From assembly GCA_036752825.1 (NCBI GenBank), contig DAIORV010000005.1:1-64000 (forward strand): a stretch of 64,000 nucleotides of DNA, read 5' to 3'. The notes beneath the pieces were generated by a model. It was not told the origin of the DNA. It saw only the letters and a list, made by a program, of their open reading frames with translations, and searched no databases. The DNA is from UBA5177 sp002413265. Lineage in GTDB: Bacteria; Chloroflexota; UBA5177. The translations under genes were made by a program, and so were the position numbers. Below are positions 16,742 through 25,035 of the stretch, in pieces. Each line of letters opens with the position of its first letter. Within the stretch, counting starts at the first letter, position 1.

Positions 16742-16954
16742 TTATCTCCCCGTCCCTTGTTTTCGCTGGCTTGAGCCCTCACAACTATAGGTGCACCCCG
16801 AAAGTGGAACCAAAGTAGGGAGGTTGCGATCGACGACGCCGAGTGGACGTGAGTGCGAAATGGTCAGGAGCGGCTGAGAGTGTGGCCGGTTGACAGTGCC
16901 CAACACCAGAAACCAGGCAACGAGCAGAGCTCCCGCAACCCGGCCTCGCGTCAC
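16742..16954 (-). CDS. possible small membrane protein
   Basis: A 70-codon frame that fits exactly between the HIT gene and the M42 gene: its GTG start overlaps the HIT stop (GTGA) and its stop lies 8 bases before the M42 start. Residues 5-20 (RVAGALLVAWFLVLGT) would form one membrane helix or signal peptide. The rest is polar with two cysteines and has no recognised family. The position argues for a gene, the composition of the C-terminal half argues against, and a possible M42 promoter lies inside it. Confidence 0.35.
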   Translation of the reverse strand: MTRGRVAGALLVAWFLVLGTVNRPHSQPLLTISHSRPLGVVDRNLPTLVPLSGCTYSCEGSSQRKQGTGR

Positions 16955-17448
16955 GAAGAACTGCTGTGTCTGGCGAATCCTTCACGAAGCTTCAGAGCAG
17001 TGGCTGTCAGCAGCTCCGGCATTACCTTGGCATCTGCCAGGACCGGCATGAAGTTCGTGTCGCCGCCCCAGCGAGGCACCAGATGCAGATGGATGTGGTC
17101 CGCGATCCCAGCGCCCGCCGCCTTCCCCTGATTGACTCCCAGGTTGAAGCCCTCGGGATGCATCACCTCGTTGAAGACCAGCATGGCGAGCTGCGACGTG
17201 GCGAAAAGCTCGCGCCCCGTTTCTTCGTCGATCTCGGAGAAGTCTCCGGTGTGCAGATAGGGCACGATCAGCAGATGCCCGGAGTTGTACGGGTACAGAT
17301 TGAGGAGCGCGAAGCAGCGATCTCCTCTGTGGATGACGTAGTTGTCGTTGTCCTTGTCCTCATGCGCCTTGACGCAAAACACGCAGCCGTGAACAGGCTG
17401 GGCTTCGTTGAGATACGCCATGCGCCACGGCGCCCACAGCTGCTTCAT
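16951..17448 (-). CDS. HIT family hydrolase (Ap4A-type)
   Basis: A 165-residue histidine-triad nucleotide-binding protein. The triad HIHLH (118-122) lies in DHIHLHLVPR, and GHLLIVPYLH near residue 58 is the second conserved block. CVFC at 22-25 could, with other residues, bind zinc as in several HIT proteins. The size and the N-terminus LWAPWRMAYL match the actinobacterial Ap4A phosphorylase/hydrolase branch; the role would be clearing dinucleoside polyphosphates. It is the first gene of the minus-strand group with M42, and its start is divergent from the glycosyltransferase gene. Confidence 0.9.
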   Translation of the reverse strand: MKQLWAPWRMAYLNEAQPVHGCVFCVKAHEDKDNDNYVIHRGDRCFALLNLYPYNSGHLLIVPYLHTGDFSEIDEETGRELFATSQLAMLVFNEVMHPEGFNLGVNQGKAAGAGIADHIHLHLVPRWGGDTNFMPVLADAKVMPELLTATALKLREGFARHSSSS

Positions 17449-17469
17449 GGGACCTACTCTCCAACGTCA

Positions 17470-17498
17470 GTGATTATAGAGTGGGCGTTCGCTACAAT
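17470..17498 (+). promoter_or_regulatory. probable promoter for glycosyltransferase-murI
   Basis: GTGATT (17470-17475), 17 bases, then TACAAT (17493-17498). The -10 is good and the -35 weak. It lies in the divergent gap between the HIT gene and the glycosyltransferase and supports the later start at 17566. Confidence 0.45.
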
Positions 17499-17565
17499 CT
17501 GGAACGATTCGGCCAGAAAGGCAACACTCATACCCGGTTCCGATGGCGATCCCGAGACCGTCTCG

Positions 17566-18315
17566 TTGTCGATCGTGATCCCGGCCTACAACGAGGCGAG
17601 GCGTCTTCCCAGCACGATTCGTCGCCTTAGAGAGTATCTGGGCGGGCAGGACTATTCGTGGGAGATCATCGTCGTCGCGAACGGGTGCACTGACGGCACC
17701 GCCGGTACTGTTCGCGGGCTTCAAACCGAGCCCCAGACGATTCGTTTGCTCGAGCTCGAGCAACGAGGCAAGGGCCTTGCCGCGCGGTCCGGAGCGCTGG
17801 CCTCGTGCGGAGATGTCGTATTCCTGTGCGACGCGGACCTTTCGATGCCTCCCGAGCGCCTGGAAACCTTTATGCAGGTCATCGAATGTGCCGACGTGGT
17901 TGCCGGGTCTCGCGAGGCGCACGGCGCACGCAGGTTCGAAGAGCCGTGGCACCGTCACGTCATGGGACGGGTGTTCAATCGACTCGTTCAGCTCGTGGCC
18001 GTTCCCGGCATTCACGATACCCAGTGTGGTTTCAAAGCGTTCAGGCGCGGAGCTGCTCTCGATCTTTTCGGACAGCAAACAGTTGTCGGGTGGGGGTTCG
18101 ACGTCGAGCTCCTTTTCCTGGCCCGCCGCTACGGCTACGTTGTCGAAGAGCTTGGCATCGACTGGTTCTTCGATGCGGACACCCGCGTTCGTCCTGGCAT
18201 CGACACTCTCCAAATGCTCCGCGAATTGATCGCTATTCGACTTCGCAATCTCCGAGGACAATACCGCGCTGCCGGCGTTACTCAGCCGACTCCCCGAGAC
18301 TCTTCGCGTGCCTGA
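17566..18315 (+). CDS. family 2 glycosyltransferase (dolichyl-phosphate sugar synthase-like)
   Basis: A GT-A fold enzyme that probably moves a sugar from a nucleotide donor to a polyprenyl phosphate or other lipid. The family N-terminus SIVIPAYNEARR opens the protein; FLCDADLSMP carries the metal-binding DxD-like site, and DTQCGFKAF is typical of the Alg5/DPG-synthase group. The frame is open far upstream (from 16966) but homology begins here. TTG at 17566 is chosen because a promoter at 17470-17498 would place the transcript start near 17505; the ribosome site is weak. No C-terminal membrane anchor is seen (249 residues). Its end overlaps murI by 8 bases. Confidence 0.82.
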   Translation: MSIVIPAYNEARRLPSTIRRLREYLGGQDYSWEIIVVANGCTDGTAGTVRGLQTEPQTIRLLELEQRGKGLAARSGALASCGDVVFLCDADLSMPPERLETFMQVIECADVVAGSREAHGARRFEEPWHRHVMGRVFNRLVQLVAVPGIHDTQCGFKAFRRGAALDLFGQQTVVGWGFDVELLFLARRYGYVVEELGIDWFFDADTRVRPGIDTLQMLRELIAIRLRNLRGQYRAAGVTQPTPRDSSRA

Positions 18316-19114
18316 CGCGCGTCCGATAGGAGTGTTCGACTCCGGCGTGGGTGGTCTGACAGTACTGCAGGCTCTCCAGCGGAGACTTCCCAACGAGTCA
18401 ACGGTGTACTTCGGTGACCTGGCTCGTTGCCCGTACGGGCCGAGAGCGCAGACCGAGGTACGGGAGTTCACGATCCAGATCGGCGATTTCCTCGCCGAGC
18501 GGGATATCAAGCTACTGGTGGTCGCCTGTAACACGGCGACCGCCGCGGCTTTCGATGCACTGCTGGGCAGGTACCCCTTCCCCGTCATCGGGGTGATAGC
18601 GCCCGGCGCCCGAGCGGCGGCGCTCACGACGTCACACGGCCGGATCGGCGTTATTGCGACCAACGGCACCGTGGAGAGTGAAGCATATCCGAGAGCTATC
18701 AAGGGCGAGCTCTCCGACGCCTTCGTGGTTCAGCAAGCGGCGTCCTGGCTGGTTCCGATCATCGAACGCGGCGCAATCGCTCGACCCGATGTTGCTCGGG
18801 AGCTCTTACCGCACATGGAGGAATTCCGCCGATCCGGAATCGATACGCTGATCCTCGGCTGCACCCACTTTCCGCTGGTCGAAGATATCTTCCGTGCCGA
18901 GGTGGGACCTGGCATTGAGGTCATAGATTCGGCGGTCACTACCGCTCTCGAGGTGCAAGCAGAGCTCTGGGAACGCGGTCTATTGAGCACCGGTCCGGCC
19001 AAGAGTCGGTTCCTTGTCACCGGCCCGGCGGAAGCCTTTGCAGAGACGGCGCAAGCCATGTTCCGGTCCTCGCTGCCCATCGAGTCGGTGGACCTGGCGT
19101 CCAGCGTCCGCTAG
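18308..19114 (+). CDS. murI: glutamate racemase
   Basis: Converts L- to D-glutamate for peptidoglycan. All signatures are present: GVFDSGVGGLTV near residues 8-19 (catalytic Asp-Ser), VVACNTATAAA near 71 (first catalytic Cys) and LILGCTHFPLV near 182 (second catalytic Cys with its His). Length 268 is normal. The GTG start lies within the end of the glycosyltransferase gene, 8 bases before its stop ends, so the two are probably cotranscribed. The protein is cytosolic. Confidence 0.95.
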   Translation: MPDARPIGVFDSGVGGLTVLQALQRRLPNESTVYFGDLARCPYGPRAQTEVREFTIQIGDFLAERDIKLLVVACNTATAAAFDALLGRYPFPVIGVIAPGARAAALTTSHGRIGVIATNGTVESEAYPRAIKGELSDAFVVQQAASWLVPIIERGAIARPDVARELLPHMEEFRRSGIDTLILGCTHFPLVEDIFRAEVGPGIEVIDSAVTTALEVQAELWERGLLSTGPAKSRFLVTGPAEAFAETAQAMFRSSLPIESVDLASSVR

Positions 19115-19124
19115 GTTCCGCCTC

Positions 19125-19943
19125 ATGGTTGGCCGGCGCAGACTGGATGCCGAGGTCGTCGAGCGGGGTCTCGCCGACACTCGCGCCCGCGCCCAGGCAA
19201 TGATCCTCGGTGGTGGAGTAACCGTCGAAGGCGAGATCATCAGCAAGCCCTCACATCCCGTCGAAGCGGGAGCTCGGATAGCTCTGGTCCGCGAACCGAT
19301 GCCCTTCGTGAGCCGCGGCGGCCTGAAGCTTCGTCACGCCCTCGATGTCTTCGATCTCGATGTCACGGGCCGCGTCGCGGTCGACGTGGGCGCGTCCACC
19401 GGCGGCTTCACCGATGTTCTGTTGCAGGCCGGTGCGATGCGTGTATACGCCATTGACGTAGGGTACGGACAGCTCGCCTGGACCCTGCGCAATGATCCAC
19501 GCGTGATCGTTATGGAGCGCACGAACATCCGCAACCTGGAGCTCCTTCCGGAGCCGGCATCGATCGCTGCACTGGATGTGTCATTCATTTCTCTCCGCAC
19601 CGTCCTCCCGCCGATTGAGAAGCTTCTCGAGGCGCGCTCGGACGTCGTTGCCCTGATCAAGCCGCAGTTCGAGGCCGGCAAAGATCGCGTCGGAAAGAAG
19701 GGCGTTGTTCGAGATCCCGCGGTCTGGCGGGATGTGATCGAGTCGGTGCTCACGTTTGCGGAATCCCGTGATTGGCATGTGCGTGGCCTGGTTCGATCGC
19801 CGATAACAGGCCCGGCCGGTAACGTGGAATTCCTCACGCATCTGTCTCGAGAAGGTCAAGAAACGAACGCCGACGCGCAGTCTCTAATTGAAGCCGCGCT
19901 CACGCCGCCGCCCGAAGAAGAGCCTAAGTCACGAGTAAACTGA
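19125..19943 (+). CDS. tlyA: TlyA family rRNA methyltransferase / hemolysin A
   Basis: A two-domain RNA methyltransferase: an S4 RNA-binding domain (about 1-65, RRRLDAEVVERGLADTRARA) and an FtsJ-like SAM domain with DVGASTGGFTDVLL (motif I) and ALDVSFISLR. In mycobacteria TlyA 2'-O-methylates 16S and 23S rRNA, creating capreomycin sensitivity. The open frame starts at 19014 inside murI, but the ATG at 19125 matches the family start. Order tlyA-nadK-recN is conserved in many Gram-positive bacteria, which supports all three names. It is followed after 1 base by nadK. Confidence 0.93.
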   Translation: MVGRRRLDAEVVERGLADTRARAQAMILGGGVTVEGEIISKPSHPVEAGARIALVREPMPFVSRGGLKLRHALDVFDLDVTGRVAVDVGASTGGFTDVLLQAGAMRVYAIDVGYGQLAWTLRNDPRVIVMERTNIRNLELLPEPASIAALDVSFISLRTVLPPIEKLLEARSDVVALIKPQFEAGKDRVGKKGVVRDPAVWRDVIESVLTFAESRDWHVRGLVRSPITGPAGNVEFLTHLSREGQETNADAQSLIEAALTPPPEEEPKSRVN

Positions 19944-19944
19944 C

Positions 19945-20817
19945 GTGACTATGTCCAGTCCCCTCGATCTATCGACCCACGCGCAAGCCATGCCAAGACT
20001 TCGTCAGGCCGCCATCCTCTATCACCCCATGCGTCCCAGGGCGCACGAAGAGGCGACCTGGCTACAGGGCGAGCTCGAGCAGGCAGGCGTCAGAACCTTG
20101 CTGGCTGACGGTTGGCAGGACGGAATTGTCGAACAGATTTGTAAGGATCAGGACCTCGTCGTCGCCTTCGGGGGCGACGGCACCATCATTCGCGTCACCC
20201 GGCTGGCCGCCAGTCAGCAAGTGCCTATCCTTGGCGTCAACCTCGGCAGAATTGGCTTTCTTGCCGAAATCACCCCCGATCTCCTGCATGGTCGTGTGGA
20301 GGCCCTGGTAGAGGGTAAGTTCTGGCTTGAGCGTCGGTCCTTGCTCGAAGCCGAGTGGCTGCGGGGCGGCGAGAGCTTCCGCTACACCTGCGTCAATGAA
20401 GTCGCGGTTGCCCGCGGACCGGCGCCGCGAGCGGTTCAAGTGCGCACGTTTCTCGACGGAGAGGAGTTCATCGTGTACACGGCCGACGGAGTCCTGGTGG
20501 CAACGGCGACCGGCTCGACGGCTTATTCTCTGGCGGCCGGCGGTCCGATACTCTACCCAGAGTCCCCCGATTTTCTGATTACTCCGGTCGCTCCGCACCT
20601 TCACATTGGCCGCTCGGTTATCGTGCCCGGAGACTCGACGGTGACCCTGCAGGCGGACTCAGAACGCCCAGCCGTCATGAGCGTGGATGGCCAGGACGAG
20701 CGCTCACTGGGCCCTGGAGATGTGGTCAACGTGCGGCGCAGCGAGCTCTTCGCGACCTTTGTGCGCATGGGTCCTAGGCATTACTTTTACGACGCTCTCG
20801 CCGATCGGCTGAGATAG
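19945..20817 (+). CDS. nadK: NAD kinase
   Basis: Phosphorylates NAD to NADP using ATP or polyphosphate. GGDGT at residues 76-80 is the catalytic signature; NEVAVARG and the Gly-rich ATATGSTAYSLAAGGP complete the pattern. Length is 290. It may start at GTG 19945 or at ATG 19951; neither has a strong ribosome site, and coupling to tlyA is likely. NADP made here would feed the Zwf/Gnd dehydrogenases encoded 25 kb downstream, although no direct link is shown. Confidence 0.95.
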   Translation: MTMSSPLDLSTHAQAMPRLRQAAILYHPMRPRAHEEATWLQGELEQAGVRTLLADGWQDGIVEQICKDQDLVVAFGGDGTIIRVTRLAASQQVPILGVNLGRIGFLAEITPDLLHGRVEALVEGKFWLERRSLLEAEWLRGGESFRYTCVNEVAVARGPAPRAVQVRTFLDGEEFIVYTADGVLVATATGSTAYSLAAGGPILYPESPDFLITPVAPHLHIGRSVIVPGDSTVTLQADSERPAVMSVDGQDERSLGPGDVVNVRRSELFATFVRMGPRHYFYDALADRLR

Positions 20818-20826
20818 CGCTCCACC

Positions 20827-22542
20827 ATGCTGGTAGAGCTGTCCATCGAGAACTTTGCCATCATCGACCGCCTTCAGGTCCGGTTTGATGCGGGTTTCAC
20901 CGTCATCACTGGAGAAACCGGAGCAGGCAAGTCGATCATCGTCGACGCTCTGCAGGCCGCTCTCGGAGGGCGTGTCTCGAGCGATCTGGTTCGAACCGGC
21001 GCTCGGCTCGCGGCTGTCGACGCCACATTCGAGCTTGGCGACGTAGGAGCCGAACCAGAGTTTCGCTCGCTGCTCGAGGACCTTGGCGTCTCAGGCGACG
21101 AGGGCCTAATTCTGAGGCGAGAGATCGGTTCGACGGGCAGAGGCTCGGCACGAGTGAACGGTCGCGCGATGCCGATCTCTACGCTCGCCGCCCTCGGGCA
21201 GTTCCTCGTCGACATTCACGGACAATCCGAACATCTATCCGTGTTGCGAAGGGATAGACAGCTCGAGCTGCTCGATCGTTACGGCCGCTTGATGCCGCAA
21301 CGCCAGGAGGTCTCGGCCGCCATCGACGAATACTCCCGCGCGAGGCGGGAGGTCGCGATTCTGGAAGGGAGCCGCCGCGAGTCCGAGCAGCGCCTCGACC
21401 TGCTTAGATTTCAAGCCGGCGAGATCGAGGCTGCCCGGTTGACCAGCGGGGAAGACGAGGCTCTCGCCGCGGAGCGCAATCTCCTCGTAAACGCGGAGCG
21501 ACTGGCCCTGCTTGCCGCTGAGGCTCGTGAAGCTCTAGACGGCGAGCAGTCGGGCGCCGGCAATGCCCTGAGCTCAGCTCTTCACCAGATGCGCGAGTTG
21601 GCGGGGATCGATCCAGAAACTCTGCAAATCAGCGACCGCCTGGAGAGCATCTCGATCGAAGTTCAAGACCTCGCCCAGGATCTTAGACGGTACCTTGAAA
21701 GCGTTGAACAAGACCCCGCGCGCCTGGCGTTTGTCGACGAGCGCCTTGACCTCATCCACCGTCTTCAGCGGAAGTATGGGTCGACTATCGATGAGGTCAT
21801 GGCCTTCGGCGTGAGGACAAACGCTGAGGTGCAGGACATCGAGAGCTTTGACGAGAGGCTCGACGACGCACGGCGCCTGGCCACGGACGCTGAGGACAGA
21901 GCAGGAGCCCTTGCCGAAGATCTCTCGACGAGCAGGCACGAGGCGGCTGAGAAGCTCACCAGCTGCATGCGCGAGGCCCTGCAGGGTCTCGGCTTGGTGA
22001 GAACCGATTTCAGGGCCGATGTCGTCCAAGTCGAGGATGACGGCGGTCTAAGGATCCCAGGACAGAATCGCCGCTTCAGGTCGTCTCCTACCGGGCTGGA
22101 CACCGTCTTCTTCCTAGCGTCGTTCAATCCGGGTGAGGAGATGCATCCTATCGAGCGCGTGGCTTCGGGTGGTGAGACCTCACGCTTTCTTCTCGCTCTC
22201 AAGAGCGTGCTGGCAGACGCGGACGCCACTCCGACCCTGATCTTCGACGAAGCGGATGTAGGCGTCGGCGGCCGGCACGGAGCCGTAGTCGGCGAGCGTT
22301 TGCGCGAACTTGCCCGCAACCGGCAGGTACTGTCTATCACTCACCTTGCTCAAGTCGCGGCCCTCGGCGATCATCATCTGACCGTGCAGAAGGCAGTCAT
22401 CGATGGTCGAACAACAGCTCTCGTAACGGAGGTCGAGTCCCAAGATCGCGTGCGTGAGATCGCGGAAATGATCAGCGGTACCGAAACCGAGACGGCGTTG
22501 AGCAATGCGCGAGAGCTGCTGGAGCGCGCCTCGCTGGCCTAG
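20827..22542 (+). CDS. recN: DNA repair protein RecN
   Basis: An SMC-like ATPase in double-strand break repair, 571 residues. Walker A GETGAGKS lies near residues 30-37 of an N-terminus typical for RecN (LSIENFAIIDRLQV). Two long coiled-coil stretches follow (about 155-215 and 320-395). The C-terminal ATPase half has the signature VASGGETSRFLLALK and Walker B LIFDEADVGVGG. The stop TAG shares the palindrome CTAG with the stop of the convergent rqcH gene. Last gene of the glycosyltransferase-murI-tlyA-nadK-recN run. Confidence 0.95.
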   Translation: MLVELSIENFAIIDRLQVRFDAGFTVITGETGAGKSIIVDALQAALGGRVSSDLVRTGARLAAVDATFELGDVGAEPEFRSLLEDLGVSGDEGLILRREIGSTGRGSARVNGRAMPISTLAALGQFLVDIHGQSEHLSVLRRDRQLELLDRYGRLMPQRQEVSAAIDEYSRARREVAILEGSRRESEQRLDLLRFQAGEIEAARLTSGEDEALAAERNLLVNAERLALLAAEAREALDGEQSGAGNALSSALHQMRELAGIDPETLQISDRLESISIEVQDLAQDLRRYLESVEQDPARLAFVDERLDLIHRLQRKYGSTIDEVMAFGVRTNAEVQDIESFDERLDDARRLATDAEDRAGALAEDLSTSRHEAAEKLTSCMREALQGLGLVRTDFRADVVQVEDDGGLRIPGQNRRFRSSPTGLDTVFFLASFNPGEEMHPIERVASGGETSRFLLALKSVLADADATPTLIFDEADVGVGGRHGAVVGERLRELARNRQVLSITHLAQVAALGDHHLTVQKAVIDGRTTALVTEVESQDRVREIAEMISGTETETALSNARELLERASLA

Positions 22543-24260
22543 CTGCCCACTCTGGTCCACCTATCCATGCGCGGCCTTACCCTGACCGTTCGCGAATTAC
22601 GATACGTGACCTTCCCGGGCGCACCTCGAGCGATCTTGCGCACATCGCGGACCGCGGCCACGTCCACGTCGACGGCAGTATCTTCTCGCCCCTCGCTGAA
22701 GTATGCTGCAAGTTCCGCCGCAGCAGAGGTCTCCTCTTCCGACAGCTTCTTCCCGCCCCCAAGGATGACTAAGTGGGCGCCCGTGCGCCCTCGTGCGTGG
22801 AACCAGACGTCCTCCCCACGTGCAACCCGGAAGGTTACTTCCTCGTTTTCCTTCGCGCTCCTGCCCACCACTGCGGTGACGCCTTCGAATCGGTATTTAG
22901 GCGGGCCACGGCGCTTGTTGCGGGCACTCCCCGCACCCTTCTCCTCGACCGGTTTCAGCTCCCTGCCAAGAGCTTGTAGGTCTGCCTCGGAGCCTGCAAG
23001 TCGGGCAAAAGTCGCAGCTTCGTTCAGCCGCTCCAGATCTTCCTTTGCCGCAGCGAGCATGGCCGGAATGCGTCGCCGTGCATCTTTGAGCTTGCGGTAC
23101 CGGCGAAACAGCCGCTCCGCATTCTCGGCCGGAGTCCGCTGTGGATCCAGCTCGATCGTGGTGTCGAGATCGGGGATCTCGAGAAGGCTCGCACGCGGTG
23201 AGAGGGTGTGAGCGTATGCCAGAAGAAGCTGGCCCTTTTGCATGAGCGCGTCCGCATCAGCTGACGCCTGCAGCCCCTCTTCAAGAGAGTGGATCCGGCC
23301 GGAGACGCTCTTTCTCGCACGGTTGATCTCGTGAAGAAGTGTTTCACGCAGGGTCGACAGGGCATCGTGACTCTCTTCCTCTCCGCTCACTTCCTCGATT
23401 GCCGCAGTCATGCCGGCTGCCGGTCGGGAATCTGTGACTCCCAGCGGCGCGTACGGCGCGTAGTCGAGCCGGCCACGCGGATCAGTGAATATCGAGGGTC
23501 GCCAGTCACGGGTGGTGCGCAGCGAAAGAAGATCCGACGCTGCCTCTCCGACGCGCTCGATGTCCGCTTGAGAGAGCGGCTCGTTTCCCTCGCTCCCTGA
23601 CTTCCGCGCGATCTGGTCCGCGAGAAAAGGTCCCGCCCCAGGAAGCAAACCCATCAAGGCTTTCTTCAGCTGCGTGTCGGGAGGAGCCGTGCGGAGCAAC
23701 GAGGTGAAGGAGGACGGATCCTCGCTCGGATCCACCCTTTGACCTTCCTCGAAGATCTCCGGATCTCGTCCGCGAAATGGAGGTTGCTCGTACATTTGAC
23801 CTGGCCTGACGGGCCTGACTCTGCTTTGCTTTGGATGCACGATTTTCAGCGCACCCAAGATGAAGCGCCGCGAGTCGAGCAGAAGCACGTTGCTGTGCTT
23901 GCCCATAACTTCCGCCACGAGCACGTACTCGTCTTCGCGTCCCGCAAACGTCGCCGAGAGGATTCGCTCGTACCTCACATTTTCGATTTGTCGCAGGCGA
24001 GCGCCCTCCAGATACTTCCGAAGGAGCATCACGAAGGAGCTTGGCGTGGGGAATGCCTTGGCCAGCTTCCCTTCGGCAAGGGAGACGCGCGCATACTTCG
24101 CGTCTGAGGACTCTAACAGCCATCTCAGTGAGCCGCCAGCGTAGATCGCCAGAGCAACCGAATTGGCCGATGGCTGTATGATTTTTTGTACCTGTCCGCC
24201 ACTCAGGGTCGCGGACAGCTCGTCAGCCACGGCGGCCATTGCAAGCGCGTCAAAGGGCAT
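22539..24260 (-). CDS. rqcH: NFACT family protein, Rqc2/RqcH homologue
   Basis: Ribosome quality-control factor that binds stalled 50S subunits carrying peptidyl-tRNA and, in Bacillus, adds C-terminal alanine tails. NFACT-N lies in about 1-230 (MPFDALAMAAVADEL and the SVALAIYAGG region), a helical coiled-coil in the middle (about 290-430), and NFACT-R (DUF814) near the C-terminus with EDVWFHARGRTGAH. These proteins were formerly called fibronectin-binding proteins. Start ATG at 24260 has GAGGAG seven bases upstream; the frame is open further to 24350 without support. It is divergent from gmk. Confidence 0.9.
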   Translation of the reverse strand: MPFDALAMAAVADELSATLSGGQVQKIIQPSANSVALAIYAGGSLRWLLESSDAKYARVSLAEGKLAKAFPTPSSFVMLLRKYLEGARLRQIENVRYERILSATFAGREDEYVLVAEVMGKHSNVLLLDSRRFILGALKIVHPKQSRVRPVRPGQMYEQPPFRGRDPEIFEEGQRVDPSEDPSSFTSLLRTAPPDTQLKKALMGLLPGAGPFLADQIARKSGSEGNEPLSQADIERVGEAASDLLSLRTTRDWRPSIFTDPRGRLDYAPYAPLGVTDSRPAAGMTAAIEEVSGEEESHDALSTLRETLLHEINRARKSVSGRIHSLEEGLQASADADALMQKGQLLLAYAHTLSPRASLLEIPDLDTTIELDPQRTPAENAERLFRRYRKLKDARRRIPAMLAAAKEDLERLNEAATFARLAGSEADLQALGRELKPVEEKGAGSARNKRRGPPKYRFEGVTAVVGRSAKENEEVTFRVARGEDVWFHARGRTGAHLVILGGGKKLSEEETSAAAELAAYFSEGREDTAVDVDVAAVRDVRKIARGAPGKVTYRNSRTVRVRPRMDRWTRVGS

Positions 24261-24348
24261 CAGGCGGCTCCTCGCCAGGATCGAACCGGTGCCGCTAGCA
24301 CGGCCGGCCATAGTCTTGCACAGCCCGGCGCACCGAGGCCTAGCACGC

Positions 24349-24961
24349 ATGAGGCAGCATCGTCAGGCAATTCTGTTCATCCTTAGCGGGCCCTCCGGAG
24401 CCGGCAAGGATTCCGTGATCCTTGGCTTGCGGGCCACGCATCCGGACCTGCACTACGCCATTACCACGACCACCCGGCCGCAACGCCCGGGCGAAGTCGA
24501 GGGCGTCAGCTACTACTTCGTCTCGAAGCACGAGTACGACCGGCTGGCGGACCACGGAGAGCTTCTCGCCCCAGCAAATGTCCACGGACACTGGTACGGA
24601 GCGCCACTCGCCCCCATCCGGAAAGCTCTCGGTGAAGGACAGGATGTGCTGCTTAAGATCGACGTGCAGGGGGCGATGCAGGTGCGGCGTAGGCTTCCGC
24701 AGAGCGCCTGCATCTTTCTCACGACTCCAACTTTCGAGGACCTCGTCGCGCGCCTGGTGGAGCGCCACACCGAGAGCAAGGAGGACCTGGAACGCCGCAT
24801 CCAAGACGCTCATTTCGAAATGGGCACAGATGCCTCAAGACGACCACTGCGTGATCAATCGCCGGGACGACCTTACGGCCGCGGTGACCGGCATCTCATG
24901 CATCATTAGCGCCGAACGCCTGCGAATTCATCGTCAGCCGATCTCCTTCGACACCCGGTGA
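24349..24961 (+). CDS. gmk: guanylate kinase, apparently frameshifted near the 3' end
   Basis: Phosphorylates GMP to GDP. P-loop GPSGAGKDS near residue 14, GMP-binding TTTTRPQRPGEVEGVSYYFV and KIDVQGAMQVRR are intact. The frame holds to the ATG at 24820-24822 (HFEM), then reads low-quality sequence to a stop at 24909. The +1-shifted frame from there encodes the expected end (CVINRRDDLTAAV then SAERLR) and stops at 24961. Removing one G from the GGG at 24822-24824 joins them into a ~203-residue kinase, the usual length. Because the enzyme is essential, a sequencing or assembly error is likelier than a pseudogene. Starts 88 bases from the divergent rqcH. rpoZ, often next, is absent. Confidence 0.85.
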
Positions 24962-24978
24962 CGCGAAAACGACGCGGC

Positions 24979-24984
24979 TATACT
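24979..24984 (+). promoter_or_regulatory. possible -10 element for glpX-rho
   Basis: TATACT lies 52 bases before the glpX ATG, after the end of gmk. The matching -35 (GGTGAC, 16 bases away) is weak. Confidence 0.35.
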
Positions 24985-25035
24985 CGCGTTGTTGCGAGAG
25001 GGAGACATTTCATCTAAGGGGTGGCTTGCGCGCTC

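Noticed and set aside
16966..17565. Upstream 200 codons of the glycosyltransferase frame
   Set aside because: They run antisense through the HIT gene; homology starts at SIVIPAYNE and a promoter lies at 17470-17498.
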